38,545 nt of DNA, from positions 1-38,545 of the forward strand of contig JAHFDQ010000002.1 of the NCBI GenBank assembly GCA_023248915.1, written 5' to 3'. The stretch is from Archangiaceae bacterium (GTDB lineage: Bacteria; Myxococcota; Myxococcia; Myxococcales; Myxococcaceae). Positions 1 through 8,835 of this stretch are shown one piece after another; within the stretch, counting starts at the first letter, position 1; the number at the start of each line of letters is the position of its first letter. A model generated the notes under the pieces. The model saw only the letters and a list, made by a program, of their open reading frames with translations. It did not search any database and was not told the origin of the DNA. A program made the translations under genes and the position numbers.

Positions 1-479
1 AGGCCGATGGCCGGGTCGCCGAGGAGCGCGGCATGCTCGCGCAGGTGGGCGGGGGCCACCCGCACGTTCGAGTCGGTGATTGCGATGAGCTCGTACCGGG
101 CCTTGCGCGTCAGCGTGATGAGCTGGTTCACCTTGGGGTTGTGCCCAGGCTCTCCTTCCTGCAGCACGAGCTGCACGCGGTCGGGGTACCGGTCCGCGAA
201 CTCCTTGGCGATGGGGTAGGCCAGGTCGGCCTCGCTGCGCACGCCAAGCAGAATCTCCCAGTCGGCGGGGTAGTCGATGGCCAGGTGGCTCTGGAGGTTC
301 TCGCGGAGCTCGTCGTCGAGACCGCACAGGGGCTTTAGGAGCGAAAAGCTGGGGTACCGCAGGGGTTCGGGCGGTCGCGAGCGGCGGAGCTTCCAGAGTG
401 CGTACAGCTCGACGAGCTGTACCAGCGCGCCGAAGGCCGCGAGCGCGAACAAAATCCACGTGGCGAGCGGCAGGGACAT
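1..479 (-). CDS. Ceramide glucosyltransferase-like protein (GT21 family), N-terminal part, truncated by window edge
   Basis: Reverse-strand reading from ATG at 479: MSLPLATWILFALAAFGALVQLVELYALWKLRR...PSFSLLKPLCGLDDELRENLQSHLAIDYPADWEILLGVRSEADLAYPIAKEFADRYPDRVQLVLQEGEPGHNPKVNQLITLTRKARYELIAITDSNVRV; open at position 1. N-terminal TM plus S-LKPLCG-D and GxNxKVNQL / DSN motifs typical of GT21. Missing from the ORF track because it has no stop in the window. Confidence 0.82.
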   Translation of the reverse strand, partial: MSLPLATWILFALAAFGALVQLVELYALWKLRRSRPPEPLRYPSFSLLKPLCGLDDELRENLQSHLAIDYPADWEILLGVRSEADLAYPIAKEFADRYPDRVQLVLQEGEPGHNPKVNQLITLTRKARYELIAITDSNVRVAPAHLREHAALLGDPAIG

Positions 480-499
480 GGGCGCCCTGGCCTTCTGGC

Positions 500-967
500 C
501 TACAGCCTCTTCTTCATCAAGAGGTGGGGCATGCCCGCCTCTTCGAAGATGGCGCCTTCGGGTTGGTACCCACGCCCGCGGTAGAAGTCCATCGCTGACA
601 CCTGCGCGTGGAGCAAGATGCCGGCGATGCCCTTCTTCCGGGCCTCGCCTTCCAGCGCGGTGAGCAACAGAGAACCCACGCCCAACTTGCGCGAGGCGTG
701 CAGCACCGCCATGCGCCCTACCTGCGCCCAGGTGCCCTTCTCGCCCTCGGGCGGAGCCGGCAAAGTCACCAGCCGCCCCGTCCCCACGGCGTGCCCCCCT
801 TGCAGCGCGAGCAGGTGGTACGCCCGCGCGTCTTCGGCGTCGCGCTCGATGGTCTCGGGAACGTGCTGTTCCTCGATGAAGACGACCTCGCGAATGGCGA
901 GCGCCTGAGCGAGGCCGGCCTCGCTGGTCGCTGGGACAATCTTCACGGGGGGCGGCGCAGCCACCAT
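500..967 (-). CDS. GNAT family N-acetyltransferase (ElaA/YjcF-like)
   Basis: 155 aa; IREVVFIEEQHVPETIERD...AVGTGRLV...AQVGRMAVLHASRKLGVGSLLLTALE, typical GNAT acetyl-CoA binding region. Confidence 0.85.
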   Translation of the reverse strand: MVAAPPPVKIVPATSEAGLAQALAIREVVFIEEQHVPETIERDAEDARAYHLLALQGGHAVGTGRLVTLPAPPEGEKGTWAQVGRMAVLHASRKLGVGSLLLTALEGEARKKGIAGILLHAQVSAMDFYRGRGYQPEGAIFEEAGMPHLLMKKRL

Positions 968-1042
968 AGGTGGTCCGCGACGCTACCGGAAAAGCCACGC
1001 CCCGGACACGGCGAAAAGAAAGATGGTAAGGCCTTAACGGAA

Positions 1043-2212
1043 ATGCCCCTTGAAACGTCGGCGCCGAGCCGGGTCGGCCTCATCGGGTTCTACGTGCTGG
1101 TGTTCGCCGCCACGGGAATCACCCTCCCGTACCTGCCGGCGTACCTGAAGTCCCTCGACCTCTCGGCGACAGAGGTCGGGGTGTTGCTCACCATCGGCCC
1201 TACCCTGGCGATGGTGGTCCCGTCCCTCTGGGGCCAGGTCGCGGACCGGACCGGCAGGCCAGACCGGGTGCTGACGTTGCTCGTCGTGGGCAGCGCCGCC
1301 TTCTTCGTCCCGCTGCTGTTCGTGCAACGGTTCGCGGTGCTGTTCGGAGTTCTGTGCGTCTACGGTCTGTTCTCGACCGGCATCTCGACGCTCATCGACA
1401 GCCTGACCTTGCACCACGTCGCGCTGCGGGGAGGCAGCTACGCGCGAATCCGGGTCTTCGGCTCGATGGGCTTCGTCGCTGCCTCGACGGCGTTCGGCGC
1501 GCTGGTGAACCGGGTGGACGTCACCGCGGTGGCGGTTCCACTCGCGCTCTTGGCGCTGGCCGCGGCCTGGAGCCTGACCTTGACGGCTCGTGTTCCGTCG
1601 AGTGGCCACGCCCCCAGCCTGCTCGGCGCCCTGTCGCTGGCCCGGTCGGCGCGGCTGTGGCCGTTCCTCGCCGCGGCCTGCATTCACTGGATTGCCTGCG
1701 CCCCTTGGAACGGAAGCCTCGCCATTCACCTCGCCGCGCTCCACCTGCCGACCTACGTGGTGGGCCTCGCCGCCGGCATGGGCGTCGTCGCCGAGATCGC
1801 CGCGATGCTCGCCTACCCGCGCTTCGCCGACCGCGTCGCCCCGCGCCACCTGCTCTTCGTCTCGTTCGCCGCCAGCGCCGCCCGCTGGGCCGGCATGGCG
1901 CTGACCAGCGACGCCGCGACGATCGTCGCGCTGTCGGCGCTGCACGGCCTGACTTTCGGCACCTTCTACGTCGCCTCGGTGGCCTACGTGGCGCGCCGGG
2001 TGCCGGTGTCCCTTCGCTCGAGCGGCCAGGCGTTGTTCGTCTCGGTGGCGTTCGGGGTGGGCGGACTGGTGGGGCTGCTCTCGGGTGGCGCGGCGTACGA
2101 CGCGTTCGGAGGCCGGTGGCTGTTCGGTGCGGCGGCGGTCGTCGAGCTCGTCGCCGCGGCGGTCGCGCTGGGGCTGAAGCCGCCGACACCGGCCGGGCTG
2201 CTGGCCGAATAA
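1043..2212 (+). CDS. MFS transporter (PPP/nucleoside-symporter-like)
   Basis: Part of ORF 608..2212; likely start MPLETSAPSRVGLIGFYVLVFAATGITLPYLPAYLKSLDLSATEVGVLL; multiple hydrophobic segments, GQVADRTGRPDR loop. Confidence 0.82.
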   Translation: MPLETSAPSRVGLIGFYVLVFAATGITLPYLPAYLKSLDLSATEVGVLLTIGPTLAMVVPSLWGQVADRTGRPDRVLTLLVVGSAAFFVPLLFVQRFAVLFGVLCVYGLFSTGISTLIDSLTLHHVALRGGSYARIRVFGSMGFVAASTAFGALVNRVDVTAVAVPLALLALAAAWSLTLTARVPSSGHAPSLLGALSLARSARLWPFLAAACIHWIACAPWNGSLAIHLAALHLPTYVVGLAAGMGVVAEIAAMLAYPRFADRVAPRHLLFVSFAASAARWAGMALTSDAATIVALSALHGLTFGTFYVASVAYVARRVPVSLRSSGQALFVSVAFGVGGLVGLLSGGAAYDAFGGRWLFGAAAVVELVAAAVALGLKPPTPAGLLAE

Positions 2213-2285
2213 CCGCGCTCTCCCGCCGTCGGTCGCCGGGTTCAGGCCTGGAGGTCGCGCCCCGGTGCTAGAGTTTCAACCGACG

Positions 2286-3326
2286 ATGGACACGCGGCTC
2301 GCCACGCTCTTCCTCGCGCTGCTCACGGCCAGCCCCGCCCTCGCCCAGCGGGAGTACTTCTTCGGCTCGGGTAAACCTCCCGTCTTTCGCGAAGAGGACG
2401 TCGATCGCCGGTTCGCCAAGTCGAAGCTGGCCCGGGCGCTGGCCCAGGGCACCGAAGACCCGGCCTGCATGCAGGTGCTGGGCGGGCTCTTCACGGTGCT
2501 GGCCGAGATTGGCCCGACCCTGCACAAGCGCGACGAGAACTTCTCGGTCGACCCTGCTCTCCTGCAGGCGATGAGCGCCCAGTTGGTCAGCCCGAAGTTC
2601 CCGGGCAACGCCTACCTGACGGCGATGGTGCGCCGGGTGCTGATCGACCGGAAGCTCCCCGACGAGTGGCTGGCCACGGCCGAGGCGATCAACTCGAAGG
2701 TGCAGATCATCGACGTCGGGAAGCTCAAGTTTCTCAACGAGGGGCTTTCGCCCATCGACAGCCTGTACTTCACGCTGCCCGCATTGCGCGACCGCTACGA
2801 CATCGAAGTGCAGCGCGCCACCTCGGCCGCCTCGAGCGACGTCGCGGCCGACTTCCGGGACACGTACCTCGATCGCGACGTCGCGTGGGGCGGCGCGGTG
2901 ATGGTCGAGGCGGGCATCGCCAAGCCGGTGACGCCAAAGGGCAAGAAGAAGCCGCCGCCCGAACCGGGAACCGAGCAGGTGATGGCCATTCTCGAGTGGT
3001 GGCCCCCGCAGCCGACCCAGACTCAAATCGTCGTCTTCGCGGCCAAGCCGGTTCCTCCGGTGAAGATCATCGCCAGGCTCGCCCCGAAGCAGTACCTCGA
3101 ATTGGCGAAGGTGCCGAAGGGCAAGCGCCTGATGGTGCGCGGCCGCTTCTGGGAAATGAATCGCTCGGTCACCGAAGTCGAAGTACGCGACGCCCTGCTC
3201 TTCGAAGACCGGGACTGGTCGCAGGGGGCGCTCTTGGCAACCCCCGCGGCGGTGGCGGCGTGCCCGCTCGCGTTCAACGAGCTGACCGGTTCGACGCCGA
3301 AGCAGATCGGCGGGTTCGCGCACTAG
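2286..3326 (+). CDS. Hypothetical secreted protein
   Basis: Start MDTRLATLFLALLTASPALAQ is a clear signal peptide; no domain recognised in the rest. Confidence 0.75.
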   Translation: MDTRLATLFLALLTASPALAQREYFFGSGKPPVFREEDVDRRFAKSKLARALAQGTEDPACMQVLGGLFTVLAEIGPTLHKRDENFSVDPALLQAMSAQLVSPKFPGNAYLTAMVRRVLIDRKLPDEWLATAEAINSKVQIIDVGKLKFLNEGLSPIDSLYFTLPALRDRYDIEVQRATSAASSDVAADFRDTYLDRDVAWGGAVMVEAGIAKPVTPKGKKKPPPEPGTEQVMAILEWWPPQPTQTQIVVFAAKPVPPVKIIARLAPKQYLELAKVPKGKRLMVRGRFWEMNRSVTEVEVRDALLFEDRDWSQGALLATPAAVAACPLAFNELTGSTPKQIGGFAH

Positions 3327-3388
3327 CGACCCGCGGTTCGCGATTGGCACGGAGGCTGCTTCGAGTCGCCCAACGCTCGGAGGCCTCG

Positions 3389-4162
3389 ATGAGAGTTGCC
3401 GGCACGGTGCGAGGCGAAGACGCCAAGCCCCTGAAATCAGGAAGCTTCAAGCAGGCCCTGCACCAAGTGAAGGGGGCCGCCCGTACCGACGCCGGGAGGG
3501 TCAATCCAGTCGGGCGGACTGGCACCAACCCAGGGGTGGCCGTCTCGTCGCGGGTCCGAGTTGCTTCGGCGCAGCGGGCTCGGGTCGACGGCCGGCCAGG
3601 GCCCGGCACGCCGGAAGGTCTCGCCCTGTCGCGCCAGCAGATGCACGCCGACGCGGGACGGCTGCTGACCGACCGGCGAGACGGGCAAGGTCACCAGAAC
3701 GAGCGGGCGTCCGAGCGCCTCTTGGAGATGATCTCCCGCGAGCTTTGCGACGCGCCCGGCACTTCCCCGGAGATCGCCCGCGCGCCGGGCCCCGCGGCCG
3801 GGCTGCCCGTACATGGCCCTTCCGAATCGAGCGCGGGCGGAAGCGCTCCGCTGCCCTACGGGCTCGAGGGCGTCCGCTCGGGACGCTCGCCTGCGGGCCC
3901 GGAAACTGCCGCCACCCGCGCGGCCTCGGCGCTCGAGCTGGTCACCAAGATCGAGGCGTTCGTCCGGTCGCAGCGACCTGCCCTGGCCCTGACCCTCAAC
4001 TCCGGTTTCGGAACCAAGGTCGAGATCGAACGGCTGGGCCCCAAGCAGGTCGCCGTCAAGGTGCACGGCCGCGGGGGGCCACCCGCTCCGGAAGATCTCG
4101 CCCGGCTACGCGACGAGCTGAGAGCCCGGGGACTGACGCTCTCGGCCCTGTCGGTGTCCTGA
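3389..4162 (+). CDS. Hypothetical protein; C-terminus weakly resembles FliK/YscP/HrpP-type secretion substrate-length regulators
   Basis: In frame in ORF 2666..4162; likely start MRVAGTVRGEDAKPLKSGSFKQALHQVKGAAR; low-complexity middle; C-term LTLNSGFGTKVEIERLGPKQVAVKVHGRGGPPAPEDLARLRDELRARGLTLSALSVS. Confidence 0.55.
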   Translation: MRVAGTVRGEDAKPLKSGSFKQALHQVKGAARTDAGRVNPVGRTGTNPGVAVSSRVRVASAQRARVDGRPGPGTPEGLALSRQQMHADAGRLLTDRRDGQGHQNERASERLLEMISRELCDAPGTSPEIARAPGPAAGLPVHGPSESSAGGSAPLPYGLEGVRSGRSPAGPETAATRAASALELVTKIEAFVRSQRPALALTLNSGFGTKVEIERLGPKQVAVKVHGRGGPPAPEDLARLRDELRARGLTLSALSVS

Positions 4163-4284
4163 CTTCCCGAGGGCGCAAACACGCGAGCTGCGGTGTCGCA
4201 TGACTTGTGAATGCGGCGGTGGCAAGGTGCGTCTGGACCCTATTCCGTTCCGCCCGGCTGTCGGAACCCCGCCCGGAGATCGCA

Positions 4285-4968
4285 ATGCTGAACCGCCTCT
4301 TCATCGCACTGTCGCTCTTTCCCAGCCTCGCCTTCGCCCAGCCCGCCGTCCGCGAACGGCCCCCGCCCCCACCTCCTCCGGGGCGCCCGTTGGCGAGACC
4401 CCAGGTGGGCCCACCCCAGCATGGAGCGAGCGCCGTGGTGCCCGCGCCCATCGTCCCCGGTTTCCGCGTGAACATCGCGCCTCCGGCGGCACGGGTCGAG
4501 GTCCGGCCGATGGCTCCTTCGCAAGGCCACGTCTGGATTGACGGCCACTGGAGATGGCGCGGCAACCGACACCTGTGGGAAGCCGGGTACTGGGAATTGC
4601 CTCCTTCGACAGGGTACCACTGGGTCGCGGCACGCTGGGTCAATGAGGGTGGCGCTTGGATGTTCTACGACGGCTACTGGGACCCCGGGTACACGCCCGT
4701 CGCTGAGACTCCCTACGAACCGCCTCCTGCCCCCCCCGAGCCGGTCTACGCCGAAGAACAGCCCCCGCAGAACATCGTCGAAGTTCGGCCGGTGGTTCCG
4801 TTCGCGGGCGCAGTGTGGATTCCCGGGTACTGGCACATCCGCGGCCATCACCAGCGGTGGATTGGCGGGCACTGGTCGGCTCCGCGCGAAGGCCATCGGT
4901 GGGAAGAGGGCCGGTGGGAACACGACCGCCGCCACTACCGCTGGGTGCCCGGCGGTTGGCGCCGCTGA
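4285..4968 (+). CDS. YXWGXW-repeat-like secreted protein
   Basis: Signal peptide MLNRLFIALSLFPSLAFAQ, Pro-rich linker, repeated Trp motifs (GHVWIDGHWRWRGNRHLWEAGYWE ... GAVWIPGYWHIRGHHQRWIGGHWSAPREGHRWEEGRWEHDRRHYRWVPGGW). Confidence 0.8.
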   Translation: MLNRLFIALSLFPSLAFAQPAVRERPPPPPPPGRPLARPQVGPPQHGASAVVPAPIVPGFRVNIAPPAARVEVRPMAPSQGHVWIDGHWRWRGNRHLWEAGYWELPPSTGYHWVAARWVNEGGAWMFYDGYWDPGYTPVAETPYEPPPAPPEPVYAEEQPPQNIVEVRPVVPFAGAVWIPGYWHIRGHHQRWIGGHWSAPREGHRWEEGRWEHDRRHYRWVPGGWRR

Positions 4969-5027
4969 CGCCCTCTCCAGGAATTGCCGGCGCCTTTTCC
5001 CTTCTGGTTCGATAGCCTGTCGTCCCG

Positions 5028-6242
5028 ATGGGTCCGGTGTCGAATCTCGAGCTGTCAAACCTGAGCGAGTTCGCCACCAAGGTAGTCCGGTTTCTCGAGG
5101 CGGAAGGCGAGACGCGCGCGGTGGCGTACGACGCCGGGCGCGACGAGCTGGCGGTGGGCGACGGCCAGGCGCTGACTCACTTCATCGGCTTGGGCAGGCT
5201 GAAGGCCCGCCATGACGCCATCGCCGAGGCTTCCGCCCAGGCGCGGGTGTTCGAGCGGGACCTGATCGCGCTGCGCCGCATGCCGACGTCCTTCGACGCC
5301 GCGGCGCGCCGCCTGTACCCCCGGCTGCGGCCCCGGGCGACGCTCGCCACCCTCGAGCTTCGCCGCCAGGTACTGAGCGCCATGGGCCAGGGCGACGGAG
5401 ACGACATCTCGGTGCCGCACCAGGAAGTCAACTCAGCGTTGGCCGTCCACCTCGTGTTCCAGCTCTCCGAAGAAGCGGTCGATGTCGGCCAAGACAGGCT
5501 CAAAGCCTGGGGGCGAAGCTTCGACGAGCTGCTCGAGGTCGCCGTCGCGAATCTCGCCGCGTTGCCGGAGGACGAGCCCCGCGAGCTCCGGCCCGGCCTG
5601 TGGGCGCTGACCGGAGAGTCCGGTCACGTCGCGGCGCGTCTGGTGGTCGGTTCGGCGCTCGAGAAGACGACGCTGGGGCCCGACGCGGTGGCGATGGCGC
5701 CTAACCAGAACGTCCTGTTGTTCGCCGACCCGGCCGACGACGCGGCGCTGATTCAGATGGCGCGAATCGGCCTCGAGGCCAGCCAAGCGCCGCTCGGGCT
5801 CTGGGGCGTGACGATGGCCCGTAGTGACGGCCGGTGGGACCCGTGGCTTCCGGAAGCTTCACGCCCTTCCCACGGCCCGTTGAAGCTGGCGCGGTTGCCG
5901 GGCACGGCGAGGCTGTACGCGGCCCACCGCGACATCCAGGCGGCGTGGCACGAGATTCAGAACGTCGCGGACGAGGTCTCTCCGCTCTTGGCGGTGCAGG
6001 ACGACGGCAAGCCCTACGGTTCCGCGGTCTGGCAGCGAGGAGTCGCCACGCTGTTGCCCCCGGCCGATCGGGTCGCAGTCGTCGACGTCTCCACCGGCGA
6101 GCCCCGGGCCTGGAGCGTGCCCTGGGCCGACCTGGCCACGCTGGGCGTCACCCTCGTGCACGTCGAGGGCGTGCTCGACTACTGGCGGGCCACCGGCGAC
6201 GTGCCGCTCGAGTCGATCACCAGTTACCCCCGTCTGCAGTAG
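5028..6242 (+). CDS. Hypothetical protein, 404 aa
   Basis: Long ORF with appropriate codon bias; MGPVSNLELSNLSEFATKVVRFLEAEGETRAVAYDAGRDEL...; no family recognised. Confidence 0.72.
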   Translation: MGPVSNLELSNLSEFATKVVRFLEAEGETRAVAYDAGRDELAVGDGQALTHFIGLGRLKARHDAIAEASAQARVFERDLIALRRMPTSFDAAARRLYPRLRPRATLATLELRRQVLSAMGQGDGDDISVPHQEVNSALAVHLVFQLSEEAVDVGQDRLKAWGRSFDELLEVAVANLAALPEDEPRELRPGLWALTGESGHVAARLVVGSALEKTTLGPDAVAMAPNQNVLLFADPADDAALIQMARIGLEASQAPLGLWGVTMARSDGRWDPWLPEASRPSHGPLKLARLPGTARLYAAHRDIQAAWHEIQNVADEVSPLLAVQDDGKPYGSAVWQRGVATLLPPADRVAVVDVSTGEPRAWSVPWADLATLGVTLVHVEGVLDYWRATGDVPLESITSYPRLQ

Positions 6243-6262
6243 AGGGCGGGCAGCGCGTCGGC

Positions 6263-7123
6263 TCAGCTCGCGCGCGCTCTTCCCGAGCGACGGCGCGACA
6301 AGAAGGGCAGCAGCGCGGCAAGGAAGAGGACGGGCCCCGGGACGACTCCGCACCCGCCGGGGCTCGAAGGAGCGGCGCCTCCGCCGCCACCTCCGCCGGC
6401 GCCCGAACCACCCGACCCACCCCCTCCGCCGCCCGAGCCTCCCACGGCGACGGTCGTCACGCGGCTGACGCCATAAGGTTCGAGCGTCGCGGTGACGGTG
6501 AGGTCGCCGGGTTGGGTGGGCGTCACGGCGACCGACTTCGTCGTGGCGTTGTCGGTCGCGTTGAAGTCGGTCGCGGTGAGGGTATTCGTGACGTCGATGC
6601 CCGCGCCAACGAGGTGCACCGTGACGGTCTCGGAACCCTGCGGTGCGGCGGTGACGAGGACAGCCCCCGCGCTGCCGGCCACCAGGCCGACCAGCACCTG
6701 GGCGAGCGGCGCCACGGTGACGGTGTTCGAGTCGATGTCGACGTAGCCCCCCTGCCCCGTCGCGTTGCCGCACCAGCAGGTGGCGCTGACGGCCCGCGCC
6801 AGGTACCGGGCGCCCGCGGGCTGGCTGGTCGCGGTGTGGGTCGAAGAACCCGAGGGGTCGACCCCCGCGGTGAAGCCCGTCGACAGGTAGCCGAACTGGG
6901 TGCCGGTCGCGGCATAGTGGAAGTCGGCTCCGCCGTTGACCCCGAAGTGCTTCTGGGGCGCTGACGAGGTGCAAGACAGCGAGCAGGTGAGGTCGAGGCT
7001 CATCGCGAGATCGTACCCGCCGTAGGCGTTGAAGGCCCCGGGGGTGAGCGTCATCGTCCCCGCGATGGACGCGGCGTGGGCGGCGGCTGCGGCGACGAGC
7101 GAGGCGAGGATGAGTGCGCGCAT
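6263..7123 (-). CDS. Secreted protein with MYXO-CTERM-like C-terminal anchoring signal
   Basis: Signal peptide MRALILASLVAAAAAHAA; Gly-rich spacer; tail GGCGVVPGPVLFLAALLPFLSRRRSGRARAS (Cys motif, hydrophobic segment, Arg cluster). Confidence 0.75.
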   Translation of the reverse strand: MRALILASLVAAAAAHAASIAGTMTLTPGAFNAYGGYDLAMSLDLTCSLSCTSSAPQKHFGVNGGADFHYAATGTQFGYLSTGFTAGVDPSGSSTHTATSQPAGARYLARAVSATCWCGNATGQGGYVDIDSNTVTVAPLAQVLVGLVAGSAGAVLVTAAPQGSETVTVHLVGAGIDVTNTLTATDFNATDNATTKSVAVTPTQPGDLTVTATLEPYGVSRVTTVAVGGSGGGGGGSGGSGAGGGGGGGAAPSSPGGCGVVPGPVLFLAALLPFLSRRRSGRARAS

Positions 7124-7204
7124 CGGCGCAGTCTGGCCCTGGCCCGGGCCGGGCTACAAGCCCCCTTGCGTGCCGAGGCGGACGGACCGCGCTTGGGCGA
7201 TCTG

Positions 7205-7996
7205 TTACCTGCCCGTGAACTTGGCGGGGCGCTTCTCGAGGAAGGCCAGCACGCCCTCCTTCAGGTCTTCGCTGGGGAGGATTTCGGTCATCGCGTCCTG
7301 CTCGAGGTCCAGCGAATCGCGCAGGCTCATGCCCAGGCCCCGGTCGATGACGCGCTTCGACCAGGCAACCGCGAGCGGGCCGGCCTGGGCGATCTCGTGC
7401 GCCAGCGCCTTGGCCCGGATGAGCGCGTCGCCGGGCACCACCAGCTCGTTGACGACGCCCAGCTCGAGCGCCCGGACGCAAGGGTACTGGCGGCCGGTGA
7501 AGATCCACTCCTTGGCGATCGCCGGCCCGACCAGGCGGGCCAGCCGCGTGGTGCCGCCCAGATCGGGCAGCATGCCGATCTTCGACTCGGGGAAGCCGAA
7601 GCGCGCGTCGCTCGACGCCACCCTCAAGTCGCAGGCCAAGGCCAGCTCGAGCCCGCCGCCCACGCACGCGCCCTCGAGGGCGGCGAGGGTGGGCTTCTCG
7701 AGCTCTTCGAGCCGGGTGAACAGGTTCTGGAGCTGGCGCTGCACCCGGCGAATCTTCTCGCCGTTCGGCCTGGACGACAGGTGCTCGAACAGCACGCCCA
7801 GGTCCATGCCCGCGCTGAAGGCCCGGTTGCCGGCGCCGGTGAGCACCACCGCGCGCACCGACGCGTCGTCGGCGGCGCTCGTCAACATCGCCTCGGCCAG
7901 GGTGAGCATCTCGAAGGTGAGCGCGTTGCGCTTCTCGGGCCGGTTCAGCGTCACGACGAGGACGTCGCCGTCGCGTTCGGTGATGAGGTCGGGCAT
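7205..7996 (-). CDS. Enoyl-CoA hydratase/isomerase family protein
   Basis: MPDLITERDGDVLVVTLNRPEKRNALTFEML...GNRAFSAGMDL...GACVGGGLELALACDLRVASSDARFGFPE; start ATG overlaps the stop of the upstream SDR. Confidence 0.93.
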   Translation of the reverse strand: MPDLITERDGDVLVVTLNRPEKRNALTFEMLTLAEAMLTSAADDASVRAVVLTGAGNRAFSAGMDLGVLFEHLSSRPNGEKIRRVQRQLQNLFTRLEELEKPTLAALEGACVGGGLELALACDLRVASSDARFGFPESKIGMLPDLGGTTRLARLVGPAIAKEWIFTGRQYPCVRALELGVVNELVVPGDALIRAKALAHEIAQAGPLAVAWSKRVIDRGLGMSLRDSLDLEQDAMTEILPSEDLKEGVLAFLEKRPAKFTGR

Positions 7997-8817
7997 CAGG
8001 GTTTCTCCATTCGTCTCATGACTTCCTCGGCCTGGCCGAGAAGCCCGCGGGACAGGCCGAGGCCTCCGTCGATGGTGAGGCACGCGCCGGTGACGTAACT
8101 CGCGAAGGGCGACGCCAGGTAGGCGACGGCGTCGGCCACTTCGTCCGACGACAAGAGCCGCCCGAGGGGAATGGTTGCTGACAGCGCGGCCTGCACCTTC
8201 GGGTCATCGAAGCCGAGGTTCTTTGCGGCGTTTTCGGTCACCACGATGCCCGGCGCGACCGCGTTCACGCGAATCTTCTTCCGCCCCCACTCGGACGCCA
8301 ACGTCTGGGTCAGGTTCCATACGCCGGCCTTGGCGGCTGCCGAGTGCGCGACACCCGGGGCCCCCGTCCAGGCGTAGGTCGCGATGAGGTTGACGATGTT
8401 GCCCGGCGCGTCGCGCCCTATCCAGTGCTTCGCCGCGGCGCGCGAGCACAGGAAGCTGCCGTTCAGCACGATGTCGACCACGGTGCGGAACCCGTTGGGC
8501 GTCAGCGACTCGGACGGCGAGGTGAAGTTCCCCGCGGCGTTGTTCACAAGCACGTCGAGCCGGCCGAACGCCGCGAGCGTCGCGGCGACGAGGGCGTCGA
8601 CCTGGTCGGGTTCGCGCACGTCGGTGGGCACGGCCAGGGCGTGAATACCCTGGGCGGACAGGTCTCGCGCCGCGGCGTCGAGCACCTCTTTCTTCCGGCT
8701 GGCGAGCACCACCGACGCACCGAGGCGGCCAAGCGTGCGCGCGATGGCCTTGCCGATTCCGGTGCCACCGCCGGTGACAATCGCAACGTGGTGCTCGAAA
8801 CAACCCTGCGGAAGCAT
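7996..8817 (-). CDS. SDR-family 2,4-dienoyl-CoA reductase-like protein
   Basis: TGGGTGIGKAIA, NNAAGNF, VAHSAAAKAGVWNLTQTLASEWG, IRVNAVAPG; HSAAAK in place of the usual YxxxK as in DECR-type SDRs. Confidence 0.85.
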   Translation of the reverse strand: MLPQGCFEHHVAIVTGGGTGIGKAIARTLGRLGASVVLASRKKEVLDAAARDLSAQGIHALAVPTDVREPDQVDALVAATLAAFGRLDVLVNNAAGNFTSPSESLTPNGFRTVVDIVLNGSFLCSRAAAKHWIGRDAPGNIVNLIATYAWTGAPGVAHSAAAKAGVWNLTQTLASEWGRKKIRVNAVAPGIVVTENAAKNLGFDDPKVQAALSATIPLGRLLSSDEVADAVAYLASPFASYVTGACLTIDGGLGLSRGLLGQAEEVMRRMEKP

Positions 8818-8835
8818 CTCGGCCAGCGGTCTTGG

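Noticed and set aside
5859-7667. 602-aa minus-strand ORF
   Set aside because: Overlaps three better-supported genes; low-complexity Arg-rich translation.
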